This document shows, in pieces, positions 1-6,932 of a stretch of DNA of 20,421 nt. Under the pieces are notes generated by a model. It worked only from the letters and a program-made list of their open reading frames with translations, was not told where the DNA came from and did not search any database. The DNA is taken from contig JASLXP010000234.1 in the NCBI GenBank assembly GCA_030740295.1, forward strand, positions 1 through 20,421, read 5' to 3'. Both the position numbers and the translations under genes were made by a program. Source of the DNA: Planctomycetota bacterium. GTDB lineage: Bacteria; Planctomycetota; PUPC01; JACPCR01. Numbering within the stretch: position 1 is the first letter of the stretch; every line of letters begins with the position of its first letter.

Positions 1-1
1 G

Positions 2-763
2 ATTCGGCAGGTTTTCAAGGACATGCGTCCGCCGCAGATCAGTAACTGCACCTTCTTCGATATCGGCACACACGGCGCGATGCACGGCAACTACGCGCTG
101 AAGCTTGCCACTCGTCCGAAGCGATTTCATCAGGCCGTGGGTATTAAGAGGCTTACAGCCCGTTCAAATGGCCTTGTGCAGGTGGAGACTTATTTCGCCT
201 ACAAGGCTGAGCAGTCCCTGAATCCGCATGAAAACTGGGACGGCAATTTTCATCCCTCAGAAAATGACTTTGGCTCGTTCACCATCTGGAACGACATCTG
301 CCTCGGGAGTGAGCCCCGCGATCGATACATGTGCGCGCTCCGCTATCAGAACACTGATACGGATGGCAATCTTGTCCAGAGCTGGAGCTATAAGACAGCT
401 CTGCATCCCACAACCAAAATGATGCTCGAGGGAATCGAGTCAGAGGGCAACGATGTTCACGTCGCTTCTTCCGCTGACTGGCATCTCATGGACGGCGGCC
501 ATCAGCCTCTCTGCTTCAACGAAGTGCCCACCAAGGTAAACTGGCACTACCTGCGATGGACCTTCGATCTTGCAGAGCATCGCAACGTAGAGCTGCAGGT
601 GAATGACAGAATCATGGATGTCTCTGAAGTGCCTGTATTGCACTACCCGGACGCGTATTCCAGTATTCCACGTCTTTTGAACTTCTGTTTCGATGTACGC
701 ACGCACGGGGATGTGCGTAATTTTCTGTTTCTGGATTCGGTCTTAATTTCGATGTCCGAGTGA
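2..763 (+). CDS. DUF6772-like protein, 5'-truncated by window edge
   Basis: The frame is open to the first base, so the gene starts outside the window; the first in-frame ATG (position 23) lies inside what looks like conserved sequence. The visible 254 residues contain the stretches RPPQISNCTFFD, ALKLATRP, WDGNFHPSE, FNEVPTKVNWHYLRWTFD and VELQVNDR. These match my memory of the DUF6772 family, found in PVC-type and other environmental bacteria. No catalytic motif is evident and no function is established. The many beta-strand-like segments (GLVQVETYFAYK, NVELQVNDRIMDV) and the ending FLFLDSVLIS would suit a jelly-roll or lectin-like fold, which is an inference. It is followed by a palindromic repeat and two more plus-strand genes. 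Family assignment is from recall and is moderate. Confidence 0.62.
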   Translation: MRQVFKDMRPPQISNCTFFDIGTHGAMHGNYALKLATRPKRFHQAVGIKRLTARSNGLVQVETYFAYKAEQSLNPHENWDGNFHPSENDFGSFTIWNDICLGSEPRDRYMCALRYQNTDTDGNLVQSWSYKTALHPTTKMMLEGIESEGNDVHVASSADWHLMDGGHQPLCFNEVPTKVNWHYLRWTFDLAEHRNVELQVNDRIMDVSEVPVLHYPDAYSSIPRLLNFCFDVRTHGDVRNFLFLDSVLISMSE

Positions 764-836
764 TGGCCGGTCACCCCTTGAGTCGCCAGCGTCCAGGAAC
801 TCGTGGCGACGGGCTGCAGCCTGTTGCCGGTTTGTG

Positions 837-884
837 GTAGCGGCGTCTCGCCGCCGAACTTGTGCGGCGGGACGCCGCAGCTAC
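837..884. repeat. Imperfect palindromic intergenic repeat
   Basis: Arm GTAG-CGGCGTCTCGCC is followed, across a short spacer, by GGCGGGACGCCGCAGCTAC, its near-perfect reverse complement (one mismatch and a 3-base bulge). It lies in the 764-986 gap. The adjacent stretch 803-828 (core ACGGGCTGC..AGCCTGT) resembles 2303-2329 read on the other strand, so this is probably a copy of a dispersed REP-like element rather than a terminator (no T-run). Confidence 0.6.
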
Positions 885-986
885 GCTGCAAGAAGGCTCG
901 GACGAGCCAAAGACTTCTTACGAACGAATCTGTTTGCAGTCTGATTGATCGTTATCGGTCCTCGGTTTCAAAGGACACCAACAAAA

Positions 987-1325
987 ATGCTTCGCCGTTC
1001 ACACACTGCGGTCCTCGAGAAAAACGCCACTTTCACCGAATCCTTCTGCACAGAGCCGTATGAGGTCGCCTGGGCCGGCGAGGCCCGATGGTTCATTCGG
1101 ATTCTGGATGTAGCTGGCGAGAGTGTTCAGCTCGATGCCGCGGTTCAAATCTCCCCTGACGGACTTCACTGGTGTGACGAAGGCTCGAGGTTCGTCTCAA
1201 TACTCGAGCCCGGCCTGTACTCTCTGGCGGTCATGGAATTTGGTCACTGGATGCGACTGGCTTGCCGGTTGAAGGGCGATCAGCCCTGCATCAAAGTCTT
1301 GATTTATCTCGCGCTTAAGGAGTGA
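987..1325 (+). CDS. Small hypothetical protein (112 aa)
   Basis: I do not recognise this protein. The ATG at 987 was chosen because AAGGA lies about 11 bases upstream; an in-frame ATG at 945 would add residues with no similar site. There is no signal peptide, membrane segment or cysteine cluster. Alternating hydrophobic stretches (ARWFIRILDVAG, VQLDAAVQISPDG, LYSLAVMEFG, IKVLIYLALKE) suggest a compact all-beta domain. The stretch ISPDGLHWCDEGSRF resembles a strand-turn-strand with an exposed Trp. It lies between a DUF6772-like gene and a PhyH-type dioxygenase on the same strand, so it may belong to the same transcript. No function can be assigned. Confidence 0.6.
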   Translation: MLRRSHTAVLEKNATFTESFCTEPYEVAWAGEARWFIRILDVAGESVQLDAAVQISPDGLHWCDEGSRFVSILEPGLYSLAVMEFGHWMRLACRLKGDQPCIKVLIYLALKE

Positions 1326-1431
1326 GAGTAAAACCAAATTTATCTGGGCCGCGCAGCCGGATGAGAGCTGGGCCGAAAGAAAGTCGGAGCTTATGAAATC
1401 CCTTACTGCGCAGAAACTGGCTCGTTAGAAA

Positions 1432-2187
1432 ATGCTGACTCAAGACGAAATCGATTACTACAACGAAAACGGCTACGTCACTCCCGACTATCGGCTGCCC
1501 GACGAAATCCTTGATGACATCCGGTTCATCCACGATCGTTTCATCGAAAAATATCCGCAGTTCGTCGATTACTGCCCGGCCTCACTCGCTTACGACACTG
1601 CCTTTCTGAACTTTGCCCGCATTCCTGAAATTCTCGACATGGTGGCTCAACTGATCGGGGACGACATCGCCCTCTGGAATTCCAGTTTCTTTGCCAAGCC
1701 GGCAAAGGTCGGCACAAAAACGCCCTGGCATCAGGATGGCGAGTATTGGCCCATTCGACCTCTTGCCACCTGCACGGTCTGGATTGCGGTCGATGCTTCG
1801 ACACCGGAGAACGGTTGCCTCCGGGTCATCCCCGGCTCGCATCAGGCTAAACGCCTGGCCGAACATGAGGAAAACAATGGGCCCGGGCTCGCCCTTAATC
1901 TGGAGCTCAAGAAAACGGAATTCGATGAAAGTGAAGCTCATGCCATCATCCTCGAACCCGGCCAGGTTTCGCTCCACGATGTCTTCCTCTATCACGGCTC
2001 CGAGGCCAATCATTCCGATATGCCTCGCAGAGGAATGACCCTCCGTTACATGCCCACTACCTCGTTTTACGATCGCGAAATCGGCAAGGCCCGCGGCGAA
2101 GGGAAGCTGAACATGGGCGGGCGTACCCTCTACCTGATGAGAGGCGTAGACCGTTCAGGTAAGAATGATTTTCGTGTGAGGTTTTGA
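1432..2187 (+). CDS. Phytanoyl-CoA dioxygenase (PhyH) family protein
   Basis: This is a non-haem Fe(II)/2-oxoglutarate-dependent oxygenase of the PhyH superfamily. The expected iron facial triad is visible: H100-x-D102 in TPWHQDGEYWP, and a distal His in LHDVFLYHGSEANHS (H188 most likely). An Arg downstream (R199/R200 in MPRRGMTLRY) would bind the 2-oxoglutarate carboxylate. The N-terminal helix LTQDEIDYYNENGYV is typical of the family, and the length (251 aa) is normal. There is no export signal, so it is cytosolic. The substrate is unknown; PhyH paralogues are abundant in PVC-type genomes and most act on small molecules rather than phytanoyl-CoA. The ATG has little Shine-Dalgarno character, so translation may depend on a leaderless or weak site. 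It is convergent with the gene ending at 2433. Confidence 0.88.
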   Translation: MLTQDEIDYYNENGYVTPDYRLPDEILDDIRFIHDRFIEKYPQFVDYCPASLAYDTAFLNFARIPEILDMVAQLIGDDIALWNSSFFAKPAKVGTKTPWHQDGEYWPIRPLATCTVWIAVDASTPENGCLRVIPGSHQAKRLAEHEENNGPGLALNLELKKTEFDESEAHAIILEPGQVSLHDVFLYHGSEANHSDMPRRGMTLRYMPTTSFYDREIGKARGEGKLNMGGRTLYLMRGVDRSGKNDFRVRF

Positions 2188-2210
2188 ACGCGTGCGTAGT
2201 TAATTCGGAG

Positions 2211-2333
2211 GGACAGGCTCCTGCTGCCAGCAGCCTGTGGATGCACCACATCCTGCGGCCGCAGGATGGCAGCCTGTGAGCCGCTTCTAATTTGTGTAAG
2301 CTCACAGGCTGGTGGCAGCCCGTGGCTACGACC
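2211..2333. repeat. Hairpin-rich convergent intergenic spacer with nested palindromes
   Basis: Three structures are visible: an imperfect CAGGCT..CTGCTG/CAGCAGCCTG hairpin at about 2214-2238; a perfect 20-bp palindrome CATCCTGCGGCCGCAGGATG at 2249-2268; and 12-bp perfect arms CAGCCTGTGAGC (2270-2281) and GCTCACAGGCTG (2300-2311) with an 18-nt loop. The stretch at 2303-2329 resembles 803-828 inverted. It lies between two convergent genes and may end transcription both ways, but it lacks U-tracts, so a dispersed repeat is the better reading. Confidence 0.6.
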
Positions 2334-2432
2334 GCGGGCCACGAGAATGGCCGGAAGCAGAGCCTCTCGAACATAAAGAACAGCTCGATCAGCCCCGCCC
2401 ACAGGATCTTCCGATCATCCTGAAAGGTTGGC

Positions 2433-4094
2433 TCAAGGGCGCTTGGGGATGGTTTCAACACTGGCGGCCCGCGCTTTTTCGACCATGGTCAGAATCCGGA
2501 CTCCCCAGCCTTCCTTTGTGAAATCGAATTGCCCTTCGGCCATCGAAGTCGCCACCACCGCAACGATTCGTGGGAAAAGGTGCGGAACGAAACGGCAGAG
2601 ACTGGTCCAGGCGCCGACGGCCAGGTGAACGCCGGGCTGATATCCGCGGAGGGTGTTGCACGGAACATCGCTGTGGCGGAATACGTTCTTATCAAGAGTG
2701 ATGGCCATTTTCTGGAGGTCGTCTTCGGTAAAGACGATGCCTTCGCTACAGCACAACTCGGCAAAGAACAACTGGCAATGGGCGTGGCTGATGTCTTCGC
2801 CTTCTGCGGGATAGCGGGTTACCAGGTATTCCCAGACCAGGCCGCCGTTTTCAACCGTCTCGCAGTTATTCTTGAAGTAACGCGCCATCCGTGTGACTTT
2901 AAGGATGTAATCCTCCCTTCCAAGGATGCGACCGATATGCAACATCGGCGCGGCCAGCCAGAGCGCGCGGTTCAGCGGGTTCATGCGGCTGCCGCCCCGG
3001 GGATAGAGACGCTGCGGGCCTTTGAGGTACGGCTCGAGATAGAAGCCTGAACCGTCGTTGAATTCCACCCACTCTCTTTCGTGAGTGTCAATGACCTCCT
3101 GGCACATTGGCAGCCAGGGCTCGACCTGGGACCAGAGTTTATCGAGCGATGGCTCTCGGTGAACGAGGTCCATGAGGCGTGCGATGGGATACAGCATGAC
3201 ACCGGTGACCAACGTCATCGCGTTATCGTTTCTCGATTTCTCATACCAGGTCGGCAGTGGCTCTCCCCACACGGTGTCACCATCCCCCTGGCCGCGGGTG
3301 GACCATGCTTCTTCCATGCGGGTGATGGCTGTCTCGAGCCATTTGGAATCGCCTTCGACTTCAAACAGATCGATGAGGGCATGCTGCAGGTAGGTTTCGT
3401 TCCAGAGTCCAATGCATGGTTGTTTGAGACGTTCCCCCGTGAACATTTTTGCCGTCTCGAGGCTGGCCTTTGGGCCTTCAGCCTGGCGAATGCGAGCACG
3501 GCAGGATGCGAGTAGCTCTTGCAGTTCTTTCTCTCGCCGAGATTCGATTGAATGCCTGTAATCGGTTGCCGCATCTTGTTTGTCATCCTTCAAGACAATG
3601 GCGAGGAACTGTTCCGGACGCAGCGGGTGGGGCAGCCCGGTGCCGTGTCCTTGAACTTCGTAATGAACGCCGCGATAGAAACGGTGCAAGCTGAAACCGA
3701 TGCATGGAATGCCAGCCGGAATGGGTATCCGAACGATTATCTGCCATCCGTCCGCCCTGCGAACTGTTTCGATCGGCCATGTCTCGGCCGCAGGAGATCC
3801 CTTCCTGCTTCCGTGCGGATTGACCAGGAGGAAATCTGTACGGTCTGTTTCGCCGGCCGCGCCGAGGGCAATCTGAAGGCAGTCTTCCTCATACAGGAAA
3901 TCGTCCGTTCCAGGCGGCGAAACGGACGAGAGGAGATCGAGCATGGCCGGGTCTTCCGCATCGATCCTGAGAATGAGATCCTCAGGCTCCCTGCTGAGCA
4001 TGCATCGGGTTGCTGCAGAGGTCCGACCGTCCTGGATTTCAGTCAGGACGAGAGCTTTGGAATCGCCGTTTGCTGTGAGGGGCAGGGAATTCAT
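2433..4094 (-). CDS. CBM9-like N-terminal domain fused to alpha-helical barrel protein
   Basis: The 553-residue protein has two parts. Residues about 1-170 look like a carbohydrate-binding family 9-like beta-sandwich (DDFLYEEDCLQIAL, FLLVNPHGSRKG, ADGWQIIVRIPI, GIPCIGFSLHRF), as seen in proteins acting on glycans. Residues about 210-545 are helix pairs with aromatic and acidic loops (PCIGLWNETYLQHALIDLF, DTVWGEPLPTWYEKSRNDNA, NGGLVWEYLVTRYP, DISHAHCQLFFAELC), consistent with an (alpha/alpha) toroid of the six-hairpin glycosidase, lyase or epimerase type. No family-specific catalytic pair was identified, so hydrolase, lyase or epimerase cannot be separated. No signal peptide is visible, which would put it in the cytosol unless the start is misassigned. 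It lies 44 bp downstream of the DUF350 gene and may be read through from it, though its job looks unrelated. Confidence 0.6.
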   Translation of the reverse strand: MNSLPLTANGDSKALVLTEIQDGRTSAATRCMLSREPEDLILRIDAEDPAMLDLLSSVSPPGTDDFLYEEDCLQIALGAAGETDRTDFLLVNPHGSRKGSPAAETWPIETVRRADGWQIIVRIPIPAGIPCIGFSLHRFYRGVHYEVQGHGTGLPHPLRPEQFLAIVLKDDKQDAATDYRHSIESRREKELQELLASCRARIRQAEGPKASLETAKMFTGERLKQPCIGLWNETYLQHALIDLFEVEGDSKWLETAITRMEEAWSTRGQGDGDTVWGEPLPTWYEKSRNDNAMTLVTGVMLYPIARLMDLVHREPSLDKLWSQVEPWLPMCQEVIDTHEREWVEFNDGSGFYLEPYLKGPQRLYPRGGSRMNPLNRALWLAAPMLHIGRILGREDYILKVTRMARYFKNNCETVENGGLVWEYLVTRYPAEGEDISHAHCQLFFAELCCSEGIVFTEDDLQKMAITLDKNVFRHSDVPCNTLRGYQPGVHLAVGAWTSLCRFVPHLFPRIVAVVATSMAEGQFDFTKEGWGVRILTMVEKARAASVETIPKRP

Positions 4095-4138
4095 GATGTG
4101 CCCGGGCCATCGGAGCTACCGTGACGACGCCGATGCGC

Positions 4139-5131
4139 CTACAGCGACCAGACCACCAGCATGGATGCGCCGATGTATCCAAACGCTTCCAGAAGGCCGG
4201 CGCCTACGTTTGGTTTTTCCTGAGTCTGTTCGGCGGCCAGTGAGACATTCGGAGCGAGAACAATGTCTGTCACGCGGTGAATGATCATGAGCATTAGCAG
4301 ACCGAAGATGCTGTCGACCACAAACGTTGACAGGGCTGCGCCCCACGCGCCGGGCTCGTTGGGATAGAAGTCACCGGCGACTGCAGCGCTCACGATGTTG
4401 CCCATCCCTATCAAAGCGCCGCCGAAGGCCAGGCCGACGGCTGCGTTATCTCGTTCTATCTCGTCATGAATCTTGTGAGGGGTCATGATCTCATAAATCT
4501 TGCCGGCAATGATCAGGACGATCTGGGCGAGTATCCAGAATATGATCCCGACGAAGATTTCGGTCACCTGGCTGGTTTCCGTGCCGGTGCTGCCCTGGCC
4601 GGAGCGAAACAAGATGAGACCGTTCGCTGTGTAGAGCCCGGCCTCGACGAACGCTGTGCCGAGGTTGCGATCTTCAATGACTTCTTTGGTGTTGTTGAAT
4701 TGCGGCAGCAGGATGTGCTCGCACACAACACTGGCAACGAGCATGAGCGCGATGGACATGAGGCCGTAAATGCCGATGGAGGCGAGATCCTGACTGAGGC
4801 CGTTTGACGGACCGGCAATGGCGCCGCCCAGGGCGAGGAGGATTCCGAAGTAGTAACCACATGTCGAGACGGCTGCGGCCAGGTTGTCCCTGGTGAAGAG
4901 CTCACCATTGATGTCTACCTTTCGGTAGAGCTTGGTGTAGGCCACTTTCGCCAGAAAGAAAAGAATGAACGCCTCGATGATGTAGGCGACCGAGTTGGCG
5001 AGGGAGGCAAGGTATTCGCCGAATCCTCCACCTTCTTCCACTACTGGTTCAGGTTCGGCTTCACCGAAGACTGCAGCTTGAATCAACAGAACTGCGACGC
5101 CTGCGAAAAAAGTGACATGCTTGGATTTCAT
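4139..5131 (-). CDS. Double DUF350 (YjfL-like) membrane protein
   Basis: The 330-residue protein has an N-terminal signal or first membrane segment (MKSKHVTFFAGVAVLLIQAA) and then about seven further hydrophobic helices. DUF350 is normally a helical unit of about 130 aa. Two units are recognisable here from the repeated motif RDNLAAAV (81-88) / ERDNAAVGLAFGG (226-238), each followed by membrane helices and a closing LLPQFN / VLAPNV segment. The start at 5131 is preferred because GAGG lies six bases before it; an upstream in-frame ATG at 5143 has none. DUF350 proteins (E. coli YjfL) sit in envelope-stress and polyamine-linked operons. Their biochemical role is unknown. Here it follows the zinc-ribbon/Ser-rich gene by 51 bp and shares its operon. 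Confidence 0.85.
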   Translation of the reverse strand: MKSKHVTFFAGVAVLLIQAAVFGEAEPEPVVEEGGGFGEYLASLANSVAYIIEAFILFFLAKVAYTKLYRKVDINGELFTRDNLAAAVSTCGYYFGILLALGGAIAGPSNGLSQDLASIGIYGLMSIALMLVASVVCEHILLPQFNNTKEVIEDRNLGTAFVEAGLYTANGLILFRSGQGSTGTETSQVTEIFVGIIFWILAQIVLIIAGKIYEIMTPHKIHDEIERDNAAVGLAFGGALIGMGNIVSAAVAGDFYPNEPGAWGAALSTFVVDSIFGLLMLMIIHRVTDIVLAPNVSLAAEQTQEKPNVGAGLLEAFGYIGASMLVVWSL

Positions 5132-5182
5132 CTGAAACCTCATGAAAGGTTTTGAATGCAGGCGCCGTGCCCGCATGAAAGT

Positions 5183-6205
5183 CTATTTCCCGCGGGAACT
5201 CGAGAACCCGCTGCGGCTCGAACTCGAGCGGCTGCTGGATGAGGAACGCGAGAAGAAACCGGAACTTCTGGATGACGAAGGTCTTGAACTGGAAGACCGG
5301 GAACTGGAGAACGATTTTGATGTCGACGATGGCCGGGAAGAACTCGAGCTCCTGGAGGCGCTCGAACCAGACCGCGAGTACGAAGATCCTGTCTTCGACT
5401 TGTACCGGTTTACAAAGCTCGGATTGGCTTTGGCAGTGACACTGCCCCGTGAGCCATACATGGGCCGTCCGCCTGTCGTGCGCCCGTAATAGGGCCGGCG
5501 TGAGGAGTAAGAGGATCGATACGAGCCGTACATCGAGCGGGAGATCATGATGCTGGGCCGGCCGTAGTAGCCAAACATTGGCCGGTACCTTGGATAGAAC
5601 ATCCAACGGGAGCCCATCCAGTAACCGTACCTTCGGCGGCCTACGTAATGATAGGAGGCTGGGCTGGCGCGTTCGATTCCTGTCACTTCGGTCTTGCCAC
5701 CTTTCTTCACTTTGCTGGCCACCACCATCCCCACGTATGGCTCGTAGCGACGAACCATCGCGTCTCTAACCTGATACTTCCTCGCGATAGTGTCGAGAAT
5801 CGGCTCGGCGGCCTCGAGTTCCTTATTCGCACCTTCTTCTCCTTCCTTAATTTCTTCTTCGGCCAGTTTGTCATCCATCGATTCAAGGGTGCGATACGTA
5901 CCCCTCAGAGAGATGTAGTTTCTGAACCATCCGTCTTCGACGTCTTCGACAATGATCGAGTATTCCGGGTATCTGTTCAGCTCCTTCTGCATAATGCGGA
6001 CGGGCTCTTTGTTCGGAAGAAAGCACCCGGCGACCCACATGCAAAGCACGCAGACAGCGACAAAGGTGAGGCAGCCGATGGTGCCTTCGTGGCGGCTGAG
6101 AAAGCTCTCGTGCATCCTCGCCCCCGGTCGCATCTGCAGATCGTATCCGCAGTCACAACGAGTAATCGAGATTGGATTTACCTGGCCGCATTGTGGGCAG
6201 CGCAT
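5183..6205 (-). CDS. Zinc ribbon - TM - Ser/Arg-rich exported-tail protein (possibly DUF4247-like)
   Basis: The 340-residue protein has distinct blocks. C3-x2-C6 and C17-x-C19 (MRCPQCG, TRCDCGYDL) form a probable cytoplasmic zinc ribbon. A single membrane helix lies at about 43-63. A soluble alpha/beta domain spans about 70-190 (ELNRYPEYSIIVEDVEDGWF, acidic helix 110-135). A Tyr/Arg/Gly-rich stretch covers about 186-260, and the last 70 or so residues are almost only Ser and Arg with a few Gly/Phe. AAGGGG upstream supports the ATG at 6205. The domain order and Ser-rich end recall DUF4247 proteins and the E. coli YgiB/YjfM (DUF1190) proteins that accompany DUF350 and polyamine genes; this is from memory and not tested. 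Orientation is inferred as tail outside. A long Glu/Leu-rich frame on the other strand of the tail is just its antisense. Confidence 0.7.
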   Translation of the reverse strand: MRCPQCGQVNPISITRCDCGYDLQMRPGARMHESFLSRHEGTIGCLTFVAVCVLCMWVAGCFLPNKEPVRIMQKELNRYPEYSIIVEDVEDGWFRNYISLRGTYRTLESMDDKLAEEEIKEGEEGANKELEAAEPILDTIARKYQVRDAMVRRYEPYVGMVVASKVKKGGKTEVTGIERASPASYHYVGRRRYGYWMGSRWMFYPRYRPMFGYYGRPSIMISRSMYGSYRSSYSSRRPYYGRTTGGRPMYGSRGSVTAKANPSFVNRYKSKTGSSYSRSGSSASRSSSSSRPSSTSKSFSSSRSSSSRPSSSRSSGFFSRSSSSSRSSSSRSGFSSSRGK

Positions 6206-6264
6206 TCAACTGTCCCCTTTCACAAAATATGCCCGCGTTCCCTGGGCGGGCGAATAGCAGAACA

Positions 6265-6837
6265 TTATGACTGATTCTCCGTCAGCCTTCCCGGCAGAAT
6301 ATTGGTGAATTCATACTCCTCGACATATTCGCCGCCGGCGAGACTGAAATCCCGTTCACCCCACTGGGAGATGGACAGCACGGCACCATCGGGGCCTTCA
6401 AAGCTGAACACGACAAAATGTCTGCCCTCCCCTTCACCGTTCACCCGGGCCCGGCCGTGTCCGCTTTCGGTAAAAACAAATCGTTCGCCATCAACGGTTA
6501 CCTCGCCCAGCTCTTCATCATCGCTGAGAATGATATCGATGGCGTCCTCTTCGATGATATCGAAGCTGAGTTCTTCAGTGAGTGTCCAGTAATTCTTGGT
6601 GTGCTCGACGGAGCGCTCGAGAAATCGGATGTCGTCATTGGCTGAGCGCAGCACCCATTCCTCAGTGCTGAATCCGCCCTCGTAATCGTAAACGGAGTAT
6701 TCGGCGACCTGCCAGGTTTCCAGGTCAAAATCGACCATGTAGCCAACCGCCATGGTCTGGAGCGTGTAATCGCGAATGGGCGGCTCACCCATTCGCTTAT
6801 TTTTCTTTTTCTTTCTTCCGAAGAGTCTACCGAACAT
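6265..6837 (-). CDS. DUF4178 domain protein
   Basis: The start at 6837 was chosen because AAGGA lies about 7-11 bases upstream and the protein then begins MFGRLFGRKKKKNK, a basic, possibly membrane-touching leader. The body (about 24-188) fits DUF4178: a strand-rich region with VGYMVDFDLETWQVAEYSVYDYEGG, then STEEWVLRSANDDIRFLERSVEH, and a second part ending GEYVEEYEFTNILPGR. No catalytic residues are known for the family. DUF4178 genes commonly sit beside DUF350, spermidine-synthase-like and AdoMet-decarboxylase genes, which is the arrangement here apart from the missing decarboxylase. It lies 95 bp after the aminopropyltransferase gene and 59 bp before the zinc-ribbon gene. At 190 aa it carries one DUF4178 unit. 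Confidence 0.8.
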   Translation of the reverse strand: MFGRLFGRKKKKNKRMGEPPIRDYTLQTMAVGYMVDFDLETWQVAEYSVYDYEGGFSTEEWVLRSANDDIRFLERSVEHTKNYWTLTEELSFDIIEEDAIDIILSDDEELGEVTVDGERFVFTESGHGRARVNGEGEGRHFVVFSFEGPDGAVLSISQWGERDFSLAGGEYVEEYEFTNILPGRLTENQS

Positions 6838-6932
6838 GACTGGTCCTTGAATCGAGTTCAGGTCGTCCACCAGGCGGTTGGTTTTGCCTGCATTTATCAC
6901 AGCGGTCGCGGAGCGCTGCACCACTTGCCACT

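Noticed and set aside
1393..1428. 11-codon leader peptide MKSLTAQKLAR before the PhyH gene
   Set aside because: No ribosome site, no attenuator-like stems; length expected by chance.
2529..3515. Plus-strand open frames of 144-173 codons
   Set aside because: Antisense of the CBM9-like/barrel gene, which has recognisable domain text in its own frame.
5142..5489. Glu/Leu-rich open frame on the plus strand
   Set aside because: Antisense of the Ser/Arg tail of the minus-strand gene; composition is the complement of Ser/Arg codons.
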